From NCBI RefSeq assembly GCF_022414535.1, contig NZ_JADWYM010000032.1:1-64000 (forward strand): DNA of 64,000 nucleotides, written 5' to 3'. Each line of letters opens with the position of its first letter. The stretch's first letter is position 1. Shown one piece after another: positions 36,213-46,978 of the stretch. Below the pieces are notes generated by a model. The model worked only from the letters and a program-made list of their open reading frames with translations, searched no databases and had not been told where the DNA came from. The position numbers were made by a program, and so were the translations under genes. This stretch comes from Streptomyces sp. MUM 2J. Its GTDB lineage: Bacteria; Actinomycetota; Actinomycetes; Streptomycetales; Streptomycetaceae.

Positions 36213-37892
36213 ATGACGACGGCTGTGACGGCGACGGAGGACTTCCGCAGGGCGAGGGACTTCCTGCTGCAGCACCGCGAGGACTACACCGCGGCACACG
36301 AGGGCTTCGCCTGGCCCCGGCCCGAGCGGTTCAACTGGGCCCTCGACTGGTTCGACGTCATCGCGGAGGGCAACGACCGCACCGCCCTGCACATCGTGGA
36401 GGAGGACGGCACCGAGACCCGGCTGTCCTTCGCCGAGTTGTCCGACCGCTCGGACCGGGTGGCGAACCGGCTGCGCGAACGCGGGGTGGCCGCCGAGGAC
36501 CGGGTGCTGGTGATGCTCGGCAACCAGGCCGAACTGTGGGAGACCGCGCTCGCGGCGATGAAGCTGCGCGCCGTCGTCATCCCCGCCACTCCGCTGCTGG
36601 GCCCCGCCGACCTGCGTGACCGTGTCGAACGCGGCCGGGTGCGGCACGTGGTCGTGCGGGCGGCCGACACCGGCAAGTTCGACGAGGTGCCCGGCACCTA
36701 CACCCGTATCGCCGTCGGCGGCGCGGGCGGGGACTGGCAGCCCTACGAGGAGGCGTACGACGCCCCGGCCGGTTTCACCCCGGACGGGCCGACCCGCGCC
36801 GACGACCCGCTGATGCTCTACTTCACCTCGGGCACCACCGCCCGGCCCAAGCTGGTGGAGCACACCCACACCTCGTACCCGATCGGGCACCTGGCCACCA
36901 TGTACTGGATCGGCCTCGTCCCCGGCGACGTGCACCTGAACATCTCCTCGCCCGGCTGGGCCAAGCACGCCTGGTCCAACCTCTTCGCCCCGTGGAACGC
37001 CGAGGCGACGGTCTTCATCCACAACTACACCCGCTTCGACGCCGCCCGGCTCATGGCGGAGATGGACCGCGCCGGGGTGACCACCTTCTGCGCACCGCCG
37101 ACCGTCTGGCGCATGCTCATCCAGGCTGACCTCACGCAGCTCGCCACACCGCCGCGGGAGGTGGTGGCCGCCGGTGAGCCGCTCAACCCGGAGGTCATCG
37201 AGCAGGTCCGGCGGGCCTGGGGGGTCACCATCCGGGACGGTTTCGGGCAGACGGAGACGGCCGTGCAGGTCGCCAACAGCCCCGGCCAGCCGCTGAAGAC
37301 GGGGTCCATGGGCCGCCCCAGCCCCGGCTACCGGGTCGAGCTGCTCGACCCGGTCACCGGCGCGCCGGGCGCGGTCGAGGGGGAGATCGCCCTCGACCTG
37401 TCCGGCCACCCGGTCGGCCTGATGACGGGCTACCACGGCGACGCCGACCGCACCGCGGAGGCGATGGCCGGCGGTTACTACCGCACCGGCGACATCGGCT
37501 CCCGTGACGCGGACGGCTACATCACCTACGTCGGCCGCGCCGACGACGTCTTCAAGGCCTCCGACTACAAGATCAGCCCGTTCGAGCTGGAGAGCGCCCT
37601 GCTGGAGCACGGGGCGGTCGCCGAGGCCGCCGTCGTCCCCGCCCCGGACGAGCTGCGCCTGGCGGTGCCGAAGGCCTACGTGGTGCTGGCGCAGGGCTGG
37701 GAGCCCGGACCGGACACCGCCAAGGTGATCTTCGAGCACAGCCGTGAGGTCCTCGCCCCCTACAAGCGCATCCGGCGTCTGGAGTTCGGCACGCTGCCCA
37801 AGACCGTCTCCGGCAAGATCCGCCGGATCGAGCTGCGTGAGGCCACGGCCGCCGGATCCGGCGCCGAGTACCGCGAGGAGGACTTCCGGTGA
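36213..37892 (+). CDS. AMP-forming acyl-CoA synthetase (acetyl/medium-chain type)
   Basis: A 559-residue adenylate-forming ligase that activates a carboxylic acid with ATP and CoA. The P-loop-like motif is LMLYFTSGTTARPKLVEHTH, followed by the DGFGQTET motif, YYRTGDIGSRDADGYITYVGR, and the C-terminal catalytic Lys in LPKTVSGKIRR. The N-terminal ERFNWALDWFD is like medium-chain (MACS/BCL_MACS-like) acyl-CoA synthetases. It has AGGGAGGACGG before the ATG. Its stop overlaps the start of a second synthetase by four bases. Substrate unknown. Confidence 0.88.
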   Translation: MTTAVTATEDFRRARDFLLQHREDYTAAHEGFAWPRPERFNWALDWFDVIAEGNDRTALHIVEEDGTETRLSFAELSDRSDRVANRLRERGVAAEDRVLVMLGNQAELWETALAAMKLRAVVIPATPLLGPADLRDRVERGRVRHVVVRAADTGKFDEVPGTYTRIAVGGAGGDWQPYEEAYDAPAGFTPDGPTRADDPLMLYFTSGTTARPKLVEHTHTSYPIGHLATMYWIGLVPGDVHLNISSPGWAKHAWSNLFAPWNAEATVFIHNYTRFDAARLMAEMDRAGVTTFCAPPTVWRMLIQADLTQLATPPREVVAAGEPLNPEVIEQVRRAWGVTIRDGFGQTETAVQVANSPGQPLKTGSMGRPSPGYRVELLDPVTGAPGAVEGEIALDLSGHPVGLMTGYHGDADRTAEAMAGGYYRTGDIGSRDADGYITYVGRADDVFKASDYKISPFELESALLEHGAVAEAAVVPAPDELRLAVPKAYVVLAQGWEPGPDTAKVIFEHSREVLAPYKRIRRLEFGTLPKTVSGKIRRIELREATAAGSGAEYREEDFR

Positions 37893-39475
37893 GCGACCTG
37901 TCGTACACCCACGGGACGAGCGGGACCGCCCTGCTCGGCGGCACGATCGGCGCCGACCTCGACCGGGCGGTGGACGCCTGGCCGGACCGCGAGGCGCTGG
38001 TCGACGTGCCGTCCGGGCGGCGCTGGACCTACGCCGAGTTCGCCGCGGACGTCGAGAGGCTGGCGTACGCGCTGATCGCGGCCGGGATCACCAAGGGCGA
38101 CCGGGTGGGCGTCTGGGCCGTCAACTGCCCCGAGTGGGTCCTGGTCCAGTACGCCACGGCCCGTATCGGCGCCGTCATGGTGAACATCAATCCGGCCTAC
38201 CGGACCCACGAGGTCGAGTACGTCCTCAACCAGGCCGGGGTCTCGCTGCTCTTCGCCTCCCTGCGGCACAAGGGCAGCGACTACCGGGCGATGGTGGAGC
38301 AGGTGCGGCCCCGCTGCCGGGCGCTGCGCGAGACGGTCTACATCGGGGACCCGACCTGGGACGCGCTGGTCGCCCGCGGGACCCCCGCCCCGTTCCCGGA
38401 GCTGTCCTGCGACGACCCGATCAACATCCAGTACACGTCGGGCACGACCGGCTTCCCCAAGGGGGCCACGCTCTCCCACCACAACATCCTCAACAACGGC
38501 TACTTCGTCGGCGAGCTGATCGGCTACTCGGAGCAGGACCGGGTCTGCGTTCCGGTGCCCTTCTACCACTGCTTCGGCATGGTGATGGGGAACCTGGCCG
38601 CCACCTCACACGGCGCCTGCATCGTCGTCCCCGCCCCCTCCTTCGACCCGAAGGCCACCCTGGAGGCCGTCCAGCAGGAGCGCTGCACCTCGCTGTACGG
38701 CGTCCCGACCATGTTCATCGCCGAGCTGAACCTGCCGGACTTCGCCTCCTACGACCTCTCCTCGCTGCGGACGGGCATCATGGCGGGCTCCCCGTGCCCC
38801 GTGGAGGTCATGAAGCGGGTGGTCGCCGAGATGCACATGCGGGAGGTCTCCATCTGCTACGGCATGACGGAGACGTCCCCGGTGTCGCTGCAGACACGGA
38901 TGGACGACGACCTGGAGCACCGCACCGGCACCGTCGGCCGCGTCCTGCCGCACATCGAGGTGAAGGTCGTCGACCCGGCCACCGGCGTGACCCTGCCGCG
39001 CGGCGGCGCGGGGGAGCTGTGCACCCGCGGCTACAGCGTCATGCTGGGCTACTGGGACGAGCCCGGGAAGACCGCCGAGGCCGTCGACGCCGGGCGATGG
39101 ATGCACACCGGGGACCTGGCGGTGATGCGGGAGGACGGCTACGTCGAGATCGTCGGCCGCATCAAGGACATGATCATCCGGGGCGGCGAGAACATCTACC
39201 CCCGTGAGGTCGAGGAGTTCCTCTACGGTCACCCGAAGATCCAGGACGTACAGGTGGTCGGCGTGCCGCACGAGACGTACGGCGAGGAGGTGCTCGCCTG
39301 CGTCATCCCGCGCGACCCGGCGGACCCGCCGACGCTGGAGGAGGTGCGCGACCACTGCGCGGGGCGCCTGGCGCACTACAAGGTCCCCAGCCGGATCCAG
39401 GTGCTGGACTCCTTCCCGATGACGGTGTCGGGGAAGGTGCGCAAGGTGGAGCTGCGGGAGAGGTACACGGTCTGA
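37889..39475 (+). CDS. AMP-forming acyl-CoA synthetase (FadD/AMP-ligase type)
   Basis: A 528-residue ligase distinct from its upstream neighbour: INIQYTSGTTGFPKGATLSHHN is the adenylation motif, then CYGMTETSPV, MHTGDLAVMREDGYVEIVGR, and the C-terminal FPMTVSGKVRKVELRE with the catalytic Lys. The sequence VCVPVPFYHCFGMV is typical of medium- to long-chain fatty acyl-CoA synthetases. GTG 37889 overlaps the upstream stop (GTGA), so the pair is translated together, an unusual tandem of two ligases from different subfamilies. They may handle acids of different chain length or one may serve a CoA-transfer scavenging role. Confidence 0.88.
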   Translation: MSDLSYTHGTSGTALLGGTIGADLDRAVDAWPDREALVDVPSGRRWTYAEFAADVERLAYALIAAGITKGDRVGVWAVNCPEWVLVQYATARIGAVMVNINPAYRTHEVEYVLNQAGVSLLFASLRHKGSDYRAMVEQVRPRCRALRETVYIGDPTWDALVARGTPAPFPELSCDDPINIQYTSGTTGFPKGATLSHHNILNNGYFVGELIGYSEQDRVCVPVPFYHCFGMVMGNLAATSHGACIVVPAPSFDPKATLEAVQQERCTSLYGVPTMFIAELNLPDFASYDLSSLRTGIMAGSPCPVEVMKRVVAEMHMREVSICYGMTETSPVSLQTRMDDDLEHRTGTVGRVLPHIEVKVVDPATGVTLPRGGAGELCTRGYSVMLGYWDEPGKTAEAVDAGRWMHTGDLAVMREDGYVEIVGRIKDMIIRGGENIYPREVEEFLYGHPKIQDVQVVGVPHETYGEEVLACVIPRDPADPPTLEEVRDHCAGRLAHYKVPSRIQVLDSFPMTVSGKVRKVELRERYTV

Positions 39476-39507
39476 TCCGCCTCGGCGGGACGGGGCGGCC
39501 GCCCCCG

Positions 39508-39544
39508 CCGTGCGGCCGGTCGCGGGCGGGTACCGGCCGCACGG
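39508..39544. terminator. hairpin after the acyl-CoA synthetase operon
   Basis: A 13-bp stem (39508-39520 with 39532-39544; arm CCGTGCGGCCGGT) lies between the ends of the second synthetase gene and the convergent zinc-ribbon gene. Confidence 0.65.
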
Positions 39545-39548
39545 CCGA

Positions 39549-40388
39549 TCAGTGCGGGTCCGTGCCGGCCAGCTCGCGGGCCGGGCCGTTGACGGGCAGC
39601 GGGGTTCCCGCCGGGCCCAGGACGAACAGTGGGACGCCCAGCGAGTCGGCGCGGTCGCGGGCGTCGGGGGTGTAGCCGGTCAGCGAGAAGTAGACGCAAC
39701 CCGCCGACTCCGTCATCGCCGTCAGCCAGAGGCACTCCACGTCCCGCAGGGAGGCCCGGCACGCCGTCGGGTCGACCTGGGCGAGCATGCCGCGGGCGGC
39801 CAGGCCGATGCCGTTCGGAGGCCGCTGGTCGGCCCGGCGCACGTCCGGGTAGCCGAGCCAGCGCAGATACAGCGCGGCGACCAGGACGGCGTCCCGTGCG
39901 GTGCGGATCGCCACCGGCCGGAACGCGCCGCTCCCTCGTGCCGGGGCGCCGGGCGCTCCCGCGGCCGCGCCGGCCGGCCGCGGGATCCGGTCCGGGGCTG
40001 CCTCCGCCTCGGCCCTCGGCGCGGCGTCCGGACGCGCCTCCGGTCGCCGCGCCGGCGCCGCGGGCCCTGCATCGGCCCAGCCCTGCGCGCCCGCCGCCGT
40101 CACGGTCTCTGCCTCCGGCTCGGCGTCCCCGCGGGCGACCGGAAGCCTGAGCACCGTCCCGCACGGGCAGTCCAGCTCCGGCTGCGGCCACTGCCCCCGC
40201 CGGCCGCAGGCCGGGCAGTTCACCGCGATCCACTGCTCGTCCCAGACGCGGTGGGTGACGGCCGTCGGGGCCGTTTCTGCGTCCAGCGGCGGGGCGACCG
40301 GGGCGCCGCAGGCGCAGGGATAGGCGGGCGCCGCGTACAGGTGCTCGCGGCGGCAGGCGGGGCAGCGCACCGGCACGCTCTTGGTCAT
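39549..40388 (-). CDS. double zinc-ribbon protein with degenerate Mrr-like endonuclease domain
   Basis: A 279-residue protein. The first 85 residues hold Cys pairs RCPACRREH, YPCACGAP, NCPACGRRG and DCPCGTVL, i.e. two zinc ribbons. An Ala/Pro/Arg-rich linker follows, then a domain (about residues 160-265) with an Mrr_cat-like layout: ALYLRWLGYPDVRRAD, the strand region MLAQVD, then SLTGYTPDARDRADSLGVPLFVLG. In active Mrr-type endonucleases the middle carries a D-(E/Q)-x-K core; here it reads PNGIGLAARGMLAQVD, lacking the acidic core. I infer a nucleic-acid-binding or structural protein with a dead nuclease fold. No partner methylase is present. Divergent from gcl. Confidence 0.55.
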   Translation of the reverse strand: MTKSVPVRCPACRREHLYAAPAYPCACGAPVAPPLDAETAPTAVTHRVWDEQWIAVNCPACGRRGQWPQPELDCPCGTVLRLPVARGDAEPEAETVTAAGAQGWADAGPAAPARRPEARPDAAPRAEAEAAPDRIPRPAGAAAGAPGAPARGSGAFRPVAIRTARDAVLVAALYLRWLGYPDVRRADQRPPNGIGLAARGMLAQVDPTACRASLRDVECLWLTAMTESAGCVYFSLTGYTPDARDRADSLGVPLFVLGPAGTPLPVNGPARELAGTDPH

Positions 40389-40463
40389 GGCCCACTCCAG
40401 GACGGCTTCGCGTCGGGTCAGCGCCCCCCATGGTGCTCCACGCGCCCCCCGCTTGTCCGTCTC

Positions 40464-40531
40464 TTGACGGCCGTTCGCCCATCCGCCTACATTGCTTCCA
40501 GATAGTAGAAGATACTTTCCGCTATACGGAA
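40464..40531 (+). promoter_or_regulatory. gcl promoter with paired 15-bp operators
   Basis: TTGACG at 40464-40469, 18 bases, then TACATT at 40488-40493 form a good housekeeping promoter. Two palindromes follow: TTCCAGATAGTAGAA (40496-40510, imperfect) and TTCCGCTATACGGAA (40517-40531), 21 bases centre to centre. The first covers the expected start of transcription. The same pair occurs at the hyi promoter. An IclR-type repressor such as AllR is the likely binder. Confidence 0.8.
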
Positions 40532-40592
40532 TCTGGACTCACCGCAGGGCGCGACGGGAGTGCGAATCCGACAGCCGAAGCAGGAGTACTCG

Positions 40593-42380
<1,788 letters not shown>

Positions 42381-42396
42381 CCCGCCGATCAGCCCA

Positions 42397-42431
42397 GGGG
42401 GCGGTCCCGTACGACGTACGGGACCGCCCCC
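42397..42431. terminator. perfect 16-bp hairpin after gcl
   Basis: GGGGGCGGTCCCGTAC (42397-42412) pairs perfectly with 42416-42431 around a three-base loop. This is one of the strongest hairpins in the window. Confidence 0.8.
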
Positions 42432-42598
42432 GTTGCCGTGCCCTCGCCCCGTGCGACCGGAACGGGGCGCGGGCACGCGCCTCGCCCTCGTGCGCGACCG
42501 AGCCGGGGCACTGTCCGGGGCGGGGTTGTATCCGCGCCGGAGCCGTGTCCGGGGCGGAGCCCGGATGCCCGTGCGGGGTCTCGCCGGCGGCTGGGTCC

Positions 42599-42859
42599 CT
42601 ACGTCCCCCCGGGTGCGTTCGTGCCGTGTTCGTGGTGCTCCGACAGGCCGGGCCAGTCGTCCGGGCCGCCGCCCTGCCATTCGATGAGGTCGCTGGCGGC
42701 CACGTCCGTCACGTACAGGTCCGCCAGCCGCAGGATCTCGCTCACGTCGTCCACGTGTGTGGCGATCCCGAGCGTCTCCGTGCCCGCGGTGACGCGCCGC
42801 GAGCCGTCCAGCGCCGGGGCGTGCACCACCACGTGCTGATGCCCGGTCCGGTGTGCCAT
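42599..42859 (-). CDS. small hypothetical protein
   Basis: An 86-residue acidic, His-rich protein (MAHRTGHQHVVVHAPALDG, then TLGIATHVDDVSEILRLADL and a Gly/His-rich tail). I recognise no family. ATG 42859 lies where coding character begins; the frame upstream to 43165 is Pro/Arg-rich shadow. AAGG lies directly before the ATG, a very short spacing. It lies convergent to gcl. Confidence 0.5.
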   Translation of the reverse strand: MAHRTGHQHVVVHAPALDGSRRVTAGTETLGIATHVDDVSEILRLADLYVTDVAASDLIEWQGGGPDDWPGLSEHHEHGTNAPGGT

Positions 42860-43476
42860 GCCTTCAGGCTGCGGCGTGCGCAGCGGATCCGCACCCCGGA
42901 CGGTTCCGGCTTCGCTTCTCGCGACCGCAGAGAACCGCAGGCGCCCCCGCCGCGGGGGTCGGCGGGGGCGCCTGCGCCGAAGGCGGGGACCGCTGGAGCC
43001 CTGCCGTGGGGGCCGCCGCCCTGCGGGATTCCACCGGACAGGGGCGGGGTGCCTGCGGCAGGTGGGGTGCGTGCACCGAGGGGTGCGGTGCGCCGGGCGG
43101 GGCGCCTGCGGCAAAGGGAGAGCGCCGGGTACGGGACCGTCCGTACCCGGCGCTCGCCGGCCCATGGGGCCGGGGCCTGATGGCCGTCCGACGGCGCGAG
43201 GCTGGGCGCGACAGGACGTTCGCGCCGCCGGACGGAGTCTGTTGCTCCCCTCTCGGGGCCTGTGGCTGGGACCGCGGCGGATACGACGGATCCGGGAGCC
43301 CTCCCCTCACGTCGGGAAGGGGTTCCCGGTCCTTCACCACCGCACTGGCTCGCACCCCGCCGCGGTCCTCGCCCTGCCCGCCGTACCGTCGATCACCCCT
43401 CATCCGGATCGCTCGGCGGCGGGTCGTGTGCGTCCGGGTCCGGCCTCCCCGCCGGGCCCGGACGCAGCCCGGGGGC
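42860..43476. other. long intergenic stretch, no gene recognised
   Basis: 617 bases between the start of the small hypothetical gene and the end of the catalase gene. GCCTGCGGCA occurs twice near 43050 and 43105 in a G-rich tract. Open frames are low-complexity. I see no RNA gene or clear regulatory site. Confidence 0.4.
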
Positions 43477-44940
43477 TCAGTCCTCGCGCAGGGCGCGGAC
43501 CGCCTCCTCCACCAGCCGGCCGTACTCCGGGTCGGCGGCGTGGAAGTGGGCCAGGTTCTTCTCGACGACGTCGTCGCGGGAGACCTGGGACAGGCCGCCG
43601 GCGATGTTCGCGACCAGACGGGACCGCTCCTCCGGCGACATCAGCCGGAACAGCTCGCCGGCCTGGAAGAAGTCGTCGTCCTTGGTGTGCTGCGGCGCCG
43701 CGTGGGTGCCGGACCAGCCCGTCACCGCCAGCGGGGCCGACAGCGGGCGGCCGGTCTCGGCCGGGCCGTCGTAGGAGTTCGGCTCGTAGTTCTTGGCGTG
43801 GCGGCCCTGGCCGTTGCCGGCCATGACGCCGTCCCGGCCGTAGTTGTCCGCCCCGCCCGGCACGGCCTTCGGCGCGTTCACCGCGAGCTGGGTGTGGTTG
43901 ACGCCCAGGCGGTAGCGGTGGGCGTCGGCGTAGGCGAACAGCCGGCCCTGGAGCATCTTGTCGGGCGAGGGGCCGATGCCGGGCACGAAGTTGTTCGGCG
44001 AGAACGCGGCCTGCTCCACCTCGGCGAAGACGTTGTCGGGGTTGCGGTCGAGCACCAGGCGGCCCACGCGCTGCAGCGGGTAGTCCTTGTGCGGCCACAC
44101 CTTGGTCAGGTCGAACGGGTTGAAGCGGTAGTCGGCCGCCTCGGCCGCCGGCATGACCTGGACGTACAGGGTCCAGGACGGGTGCACCCCGCGTTCGATG
44201 GCCTGCAGCAGGTCCGTCTGGTGGGTGTTGGGGTCCTGGCCCGCGGCCTCCTGGGCCTGCTCGGTGGACAGGCAGCGGACGCCCTGGTTCGTCTTGAAGT
44301 GGTACTTGACGAAGAAGGCCTCGCCCCGACCGTTGGTCCACTGGTAGGTGTGCGAGCCGTAGCCGTTCATGTGGCGGTACGACGCCGGGATGCCGCGGTC
44401 GCCCATGAGCCAGGTGACCTGGTGGGTGGCCTCGGGGGAGTGGGCCCAGAAGTCCCAGACGTTGTCGGGTTCCTGCTTGCCGGTGAACGGGTCGCGCTTC
44501 TGCGAGTGGATGAAGTCCGGGAACTTGATCGGGTCCTTGATGAAGAACACCGGGGTGTTGTTGCCGACGAGGTCGTAGTTGCCCTCCTCGGTGTAGAACT
44601 TCACCGCGAAGCCGCGCGGGTCGCGCACGGCGTCCGCGCCGCCGAGCGAGTCGGCGACCGTGGAGAAGCGCACGAACACCTCGGTGCGGCGGCCCACCGT
44701 GCTCAGGAAGCCGGCACGGGTGAGGCCGGTGACGTCGTCGGTCACCTCGAAGTGGCCGTACGCGCCGGAGCCCCGCGCGTGCACCACGCGCTCCGGGATG
44801 CGCTCGCGGTTGAAGCGCGCGAGCTTCTCCAGGAGGTGCTGGTCCTGGATCAGGAGCGGGCCGCCGACGCCGGCGGAAGCGGAATTCTGGTTGTCGGCGA
44901 CCGGGGCGCCGGACTCGGTGGTGAGCACGCGCTTCGACAT
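43477..44940 (-). CDS. monofunctional haem catalase
   Basis: A 487-residue small-subunit catalase (clade 3 size). The distal His is H54 in RVVHARGSGAYGHFE, the distal Asn lies in DLVGNNTPVFFIKDP, and the haem-ligating Tyr in QGRLFAYADAHRYRLG. It destroys H2O2. It lies between gcl and glxR in the purine/glyoxylate cluster and its promoter shares an operator with the uraD-uraH-uricase operon; uricase makes H2O2, so the pairing makes sense. ATG 44940 is the clear start. Confidence 0.95.
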   Translation of the reverse strand: MSKRVLTTESGAPVADNQNSASAGVGGPLLIQDQHLLEKLARFNRERIPERVVHARGSGAYGHFEVTDDVTGLTRAGFLSTVGRRTEVFVRFSTVADSLGGADAVRDPRGFAVKFYTEEGNYDLVGNNTPVFFIKDPIKFPDFIHSQKRDPFTGKQEPDNVWDFWAHSPEATHQVTWLMGDRGIPASYRHMNGYGSHTYQWTNGRGEAFFVKYHFKTNQGVRCLSTEQAQEAAGQDPNTHQTDLLQAIERGVHPSWTLYVQVMPAAEAADYRFNPFDLTKVWPHKDYPLQRVGRLVLDRNPDNVFAEVEQAAFSPNNFVPGIGPSPDKMLQGRLFAYADAHRYRLGVNHTQLAVNAPKAVPGGADNYGRDGVMAGNGQGRHAKNYEPNSYDGPAETGRPLSAPLAVTGWSGTHAAPQHTKDDDFFQAGELFRLMSPEERSRLVANIAGGLSQVSRDDVVEKNLAHFHAADPEYGRLVEEAVRALRED

Positions 44941-44962
44941 GTGGACCTTCCGTGCGGGTGTC

Positions 44963-44982
44963 AGCGGAAACCTGTTTCCGCT
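44963..44982. promoter_or_regulatory. second palindrome at the catalase transcription start
   Basis: AGCGGAAA at 44963-44970 and TTTCCGCT at 44975-44982 form a perfect inverted repeat around CCTG. It covers the expected +1 region of the catalase promoter (-10 box at 44989-44994). It might be a second operator or an mRNA 5' hairpin. No copy exists at uraD. Confidence 0.5.
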
Positions 44983-44988
44983 TCGTGG

Positions 44989-45029
44989 AGCCTAGAAGTG
45001 GGGTGATCTGAGCGTCAACAGTTTGTTGA
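44989..45029 (-). promoter_or_regulatory. catalase promoter with TCAACA-N3-TGTTGA operator
   Basis: On the minus strand TTGACG (complement of 45013-45018), an 18-base spacer and TAGGCT (complement of 44989-44994) form a strong housekeeping promoter, with transcription expected to start about 42 bases before the ATG. The perfect palindrome TCAACA-GTT-TGTTGA (45015-45029) overlaps the -35 box. The minus-strand site TTCAACAAACTGTTGACG differs by one base from that at uraD. Confidence 0.8.
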
Positions 45030-45187
45030 AGTGGATTCCGGGTCACGGCACCGCAAGGGGCGCGACGGGACAGGTGTCAGCGGCACCGCGACCCGGAAGT
45101 CGGGAACCGGGCGGGGGCCCGGTGCCGAGCCGCAGCCGGGGACCGGCGGCGGTCCGGGGCTCGACGGGGTCCCGCCTCGGCGGGATC

Positions 45188-46081
45188 TCAGAGCCGGGCG
45201 CCCGAGAGGCGCTCGACCGCGCGCAGCAGTGCCGAGTGGTCCAGGCCTCCGTCGCCCTGCGCGCGCAGGGAGGCGACCAGCTGGGCGACCACGGCGCCGA
45301 CGGGCAGGGCGGCGCCGACGCTGCGGGCGGCGTCGGTGACGATGCCCATGTCCTTGTGGTGCAGGTCGATGCGGAAGCCGGGCTTGAAGTCGCGCGCGAG
45401 GAAGTTGTCCTTCTTCCGCGTCAGCACGGTCGAGCCGGCCAGGCCGCCGTTGAGGACGTCCAGCGCAGCCTTCAGGTCGACGCCGGACTTCTCCAGGAAG
45501 ACCACGGCTTCGGCGCACGCCTGGATGTTGACGGCGACGATGAGCTGGTTGGCCGCCTTCACCGTCTGGCCCGAACCGTGCGGCCCGCACAGCACGATGG
45601 TCTTGCCGAGGGCCTCGAAGATCGGCTCGGCCTCGTCGAAGTCGGCCTGCGCGCCGCCGGCCATGATGGACAGCACGGCCTCCACGGCGCCCGCCTCACC
45701 GCCGGAGACGGGGGCGTCCAGGACGCGGATGCCCTTGCCCTCGGCGGCCCTGGCCAGGTCGATCGAGGTCTGCGGGGTGATCGACGACATGTCGATCAGC
45801 AGCGCGCCGGACCGGGCGTTCTCCAGGATGCCGTCCGGGCCGTACGCGATGGCCTCGACCTGCGGGGATGCCGGGACCATCGTGATGACGACGTCGGCGT
45901 CGCGCACCGCCTCGGCGAGGGAGGAGGCCGCGGTGCCGCCGGCGGCGGTCAGGCGGTCCAGCTTCTCCTGCTCCAGGGTGTAGCCGGTGACCCGGTAGCC
46001 CGCCTTGAGGAGGTTCTCGGACATGGGGGAGCCCATGATGCCGAGGCCGATCCAGGCGATCTTGGGAAGCGTCTTGCTCAT
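45188..46081 (-). CDS. glxR: 2-hydroxy-3-oxopropionate (tartronate semialdehyde) reductase
   Basis: A 297-residue beta-hydroxyacid dehydrogenase reducing tartronate semialdehyde to glycerate. It shows the NAD(P) motif IGLGIMGSPMSENLLKAGY, the substrate motif DAPVSGGEAGA and the catalytic Lys in GSGQTVKAANQLIV. It follows hyi by 28 bases on the same strand and therefore probably uses the hyi promoter with its operator pair. The assignment over other 3-hydroxyisobutyrate-type reductases rests on the gcl and hyi neighbours. Confidence 0.93.
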   Translation of the reverse strand: MSKTLPKIAWIGLGIMGSPMSENLLKAGYRVTGYTLEQEKLDRLTAAGGTAASSLAEAVRDADVVITMVPASPQVEAIAYGPDGILENARSGALLIDMSSITPQTSIDLARAAEGKGIRVLDAPVSGGEAGAVEAVLSIMAGGAQADFDEAEPIFEALGKTIVLCGPHGSGQTVKAANQLIVAVNIQACAEAVVFLEKSGVDLKAALDVLNGGLAGSTVLTRKKDNFLARDFKPGFRIDLHHKDMGIVTDAARSVGAALPVGAVVAQLVASLRAQGDGGLDHSALLRAVERLSGARL

Positions 46082-46109
46082 GATGGGGTGCCTCTCGGTG
46101 CGGGGGTGT

Positions 46110-46949
46110 TCAGCGGGCGGCGCGGGCCCGGACGGGCAGCCAGTCGAAGGCCTCGGCGCTCGGGCGGTCGCCGGGCTTGTACTCCAGGCCGACCCAGCCG
46201 TCGTAGCCGGACTTCCCGAGCAGGTCGAGCAGGTCCGCCAGGGGGAGGGAGCCCGTGCCCGGGGCGCCGCGGCCGGGGTTGTCGGCGATCTGGACGTGGC
46301 CGGTCCTCGCGCCGTACCGCTCGATCACGGACGGCAGGTCCTCGCCGTTCATGGACAAGTGGTAGAGGTCCATGAGGAACGCGGCGTTCCCGAGGCCGGT
46401 CGCCTCGTTCACCCGGTCCACGACGCCGACCGCTGCCGGGGCGCTCACCAGCGGGTACCGCGGGGACTCGGGCTGGTTCAGCGCCTCGATCAGCAGGGTC
46501 GCGCCGATCCGGCTCGCGGCCCGGGCCGCGAGGACCAGGTTCTCCAGCGCGAGTGCGTCCTGCTCGGCCGGCTCGACGCCCTCGATGCGGTTGCCGTACA
46601 GCGCGTTGAGCGCCGCGCAGCCGAGTGAGGCCGCGAGGTCCGCGGCCACGTCGATGTTGGCGCGGAACCGCTCCGACTCCTCGCCGGGCACCGACAGGGC
46701 CCCGCGGTCCGGGCCGGGCAGCTGCCCGGCGTAGAAGTTCAGGCCTGTCAGCTGTACGCCCGCGTCCTCGATCGCCTTCCTCAGGTCGTCGAGTTCGGAC
46801 TGCGCGGGCGTCGGGGTGTCGATCCAGGGCCACCACAGCTCGACCGCGGTGAAGCCGGCCGCCGCCGCGGCGGCGGGGCGCTCCAGGAGCGGGAGTTCCG
46901 TGAAGAGGATCGACAGGTTGACGTTGAAGCGCTGGTCTGCGAATCCCAT
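46110..46949 (-). CDS. hyi: hydroxypyruvate isomerase
   Basis: A 279-residue TIM-barrel isomerase interconverting hydroxypyruvate and tartronate semialdehyde. Typical features are LSILFTELPLLERPAAAAAAG at the start, FYAGQLPGPDRG, EALNQPESPRYPLV and HVQIADNPGRGAPGTG, with Glu/His/Asp metal ligands. It is the first gene of a hyi-glxR operon. The promoter region upstream repeats the gcl arrangement almost base for base. ATG 46949 has GGAAGGGAG about twelve bases upstream. Confidence 0.93.
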   Translation of the reverse strand: MGFADQRFNVNLSILFTELPLLERPAAAAAAGFTAVELWWPWIDTPTPAQSELDDLRKAIEDAGVQLTGLNFYAGQLPGPDRGALSVPGEESERFRANIDVAADLAASLGCAALNALYGNRIEGVEPAEQDALALENLVLAARAASRIGATLLIEALNQPESPRYPLVSAPAAVGVVDRVNEATGLGNAAFLMDLYHLSMNGEDLPSVIERYGARTGHVQIADNPGRGAPGTGSLPLADLLDLLGKSGYDGWVGLEYKPGDRPSAEAFDWLPVRARAAR

Positions 46950-46978
46950 CGGGTGCCGCGCTCCCTTCCGTGTCGAGA

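Noticed and set aside
44963..44982. Treating the AGCGGAAA/TTTCCGCT palindrome as another gcl/hyi-type operator
   Set aside because: The half-sites are in the opposite order (CGGAA first, TTCCG last) with a different spacing, so it is not the same site.
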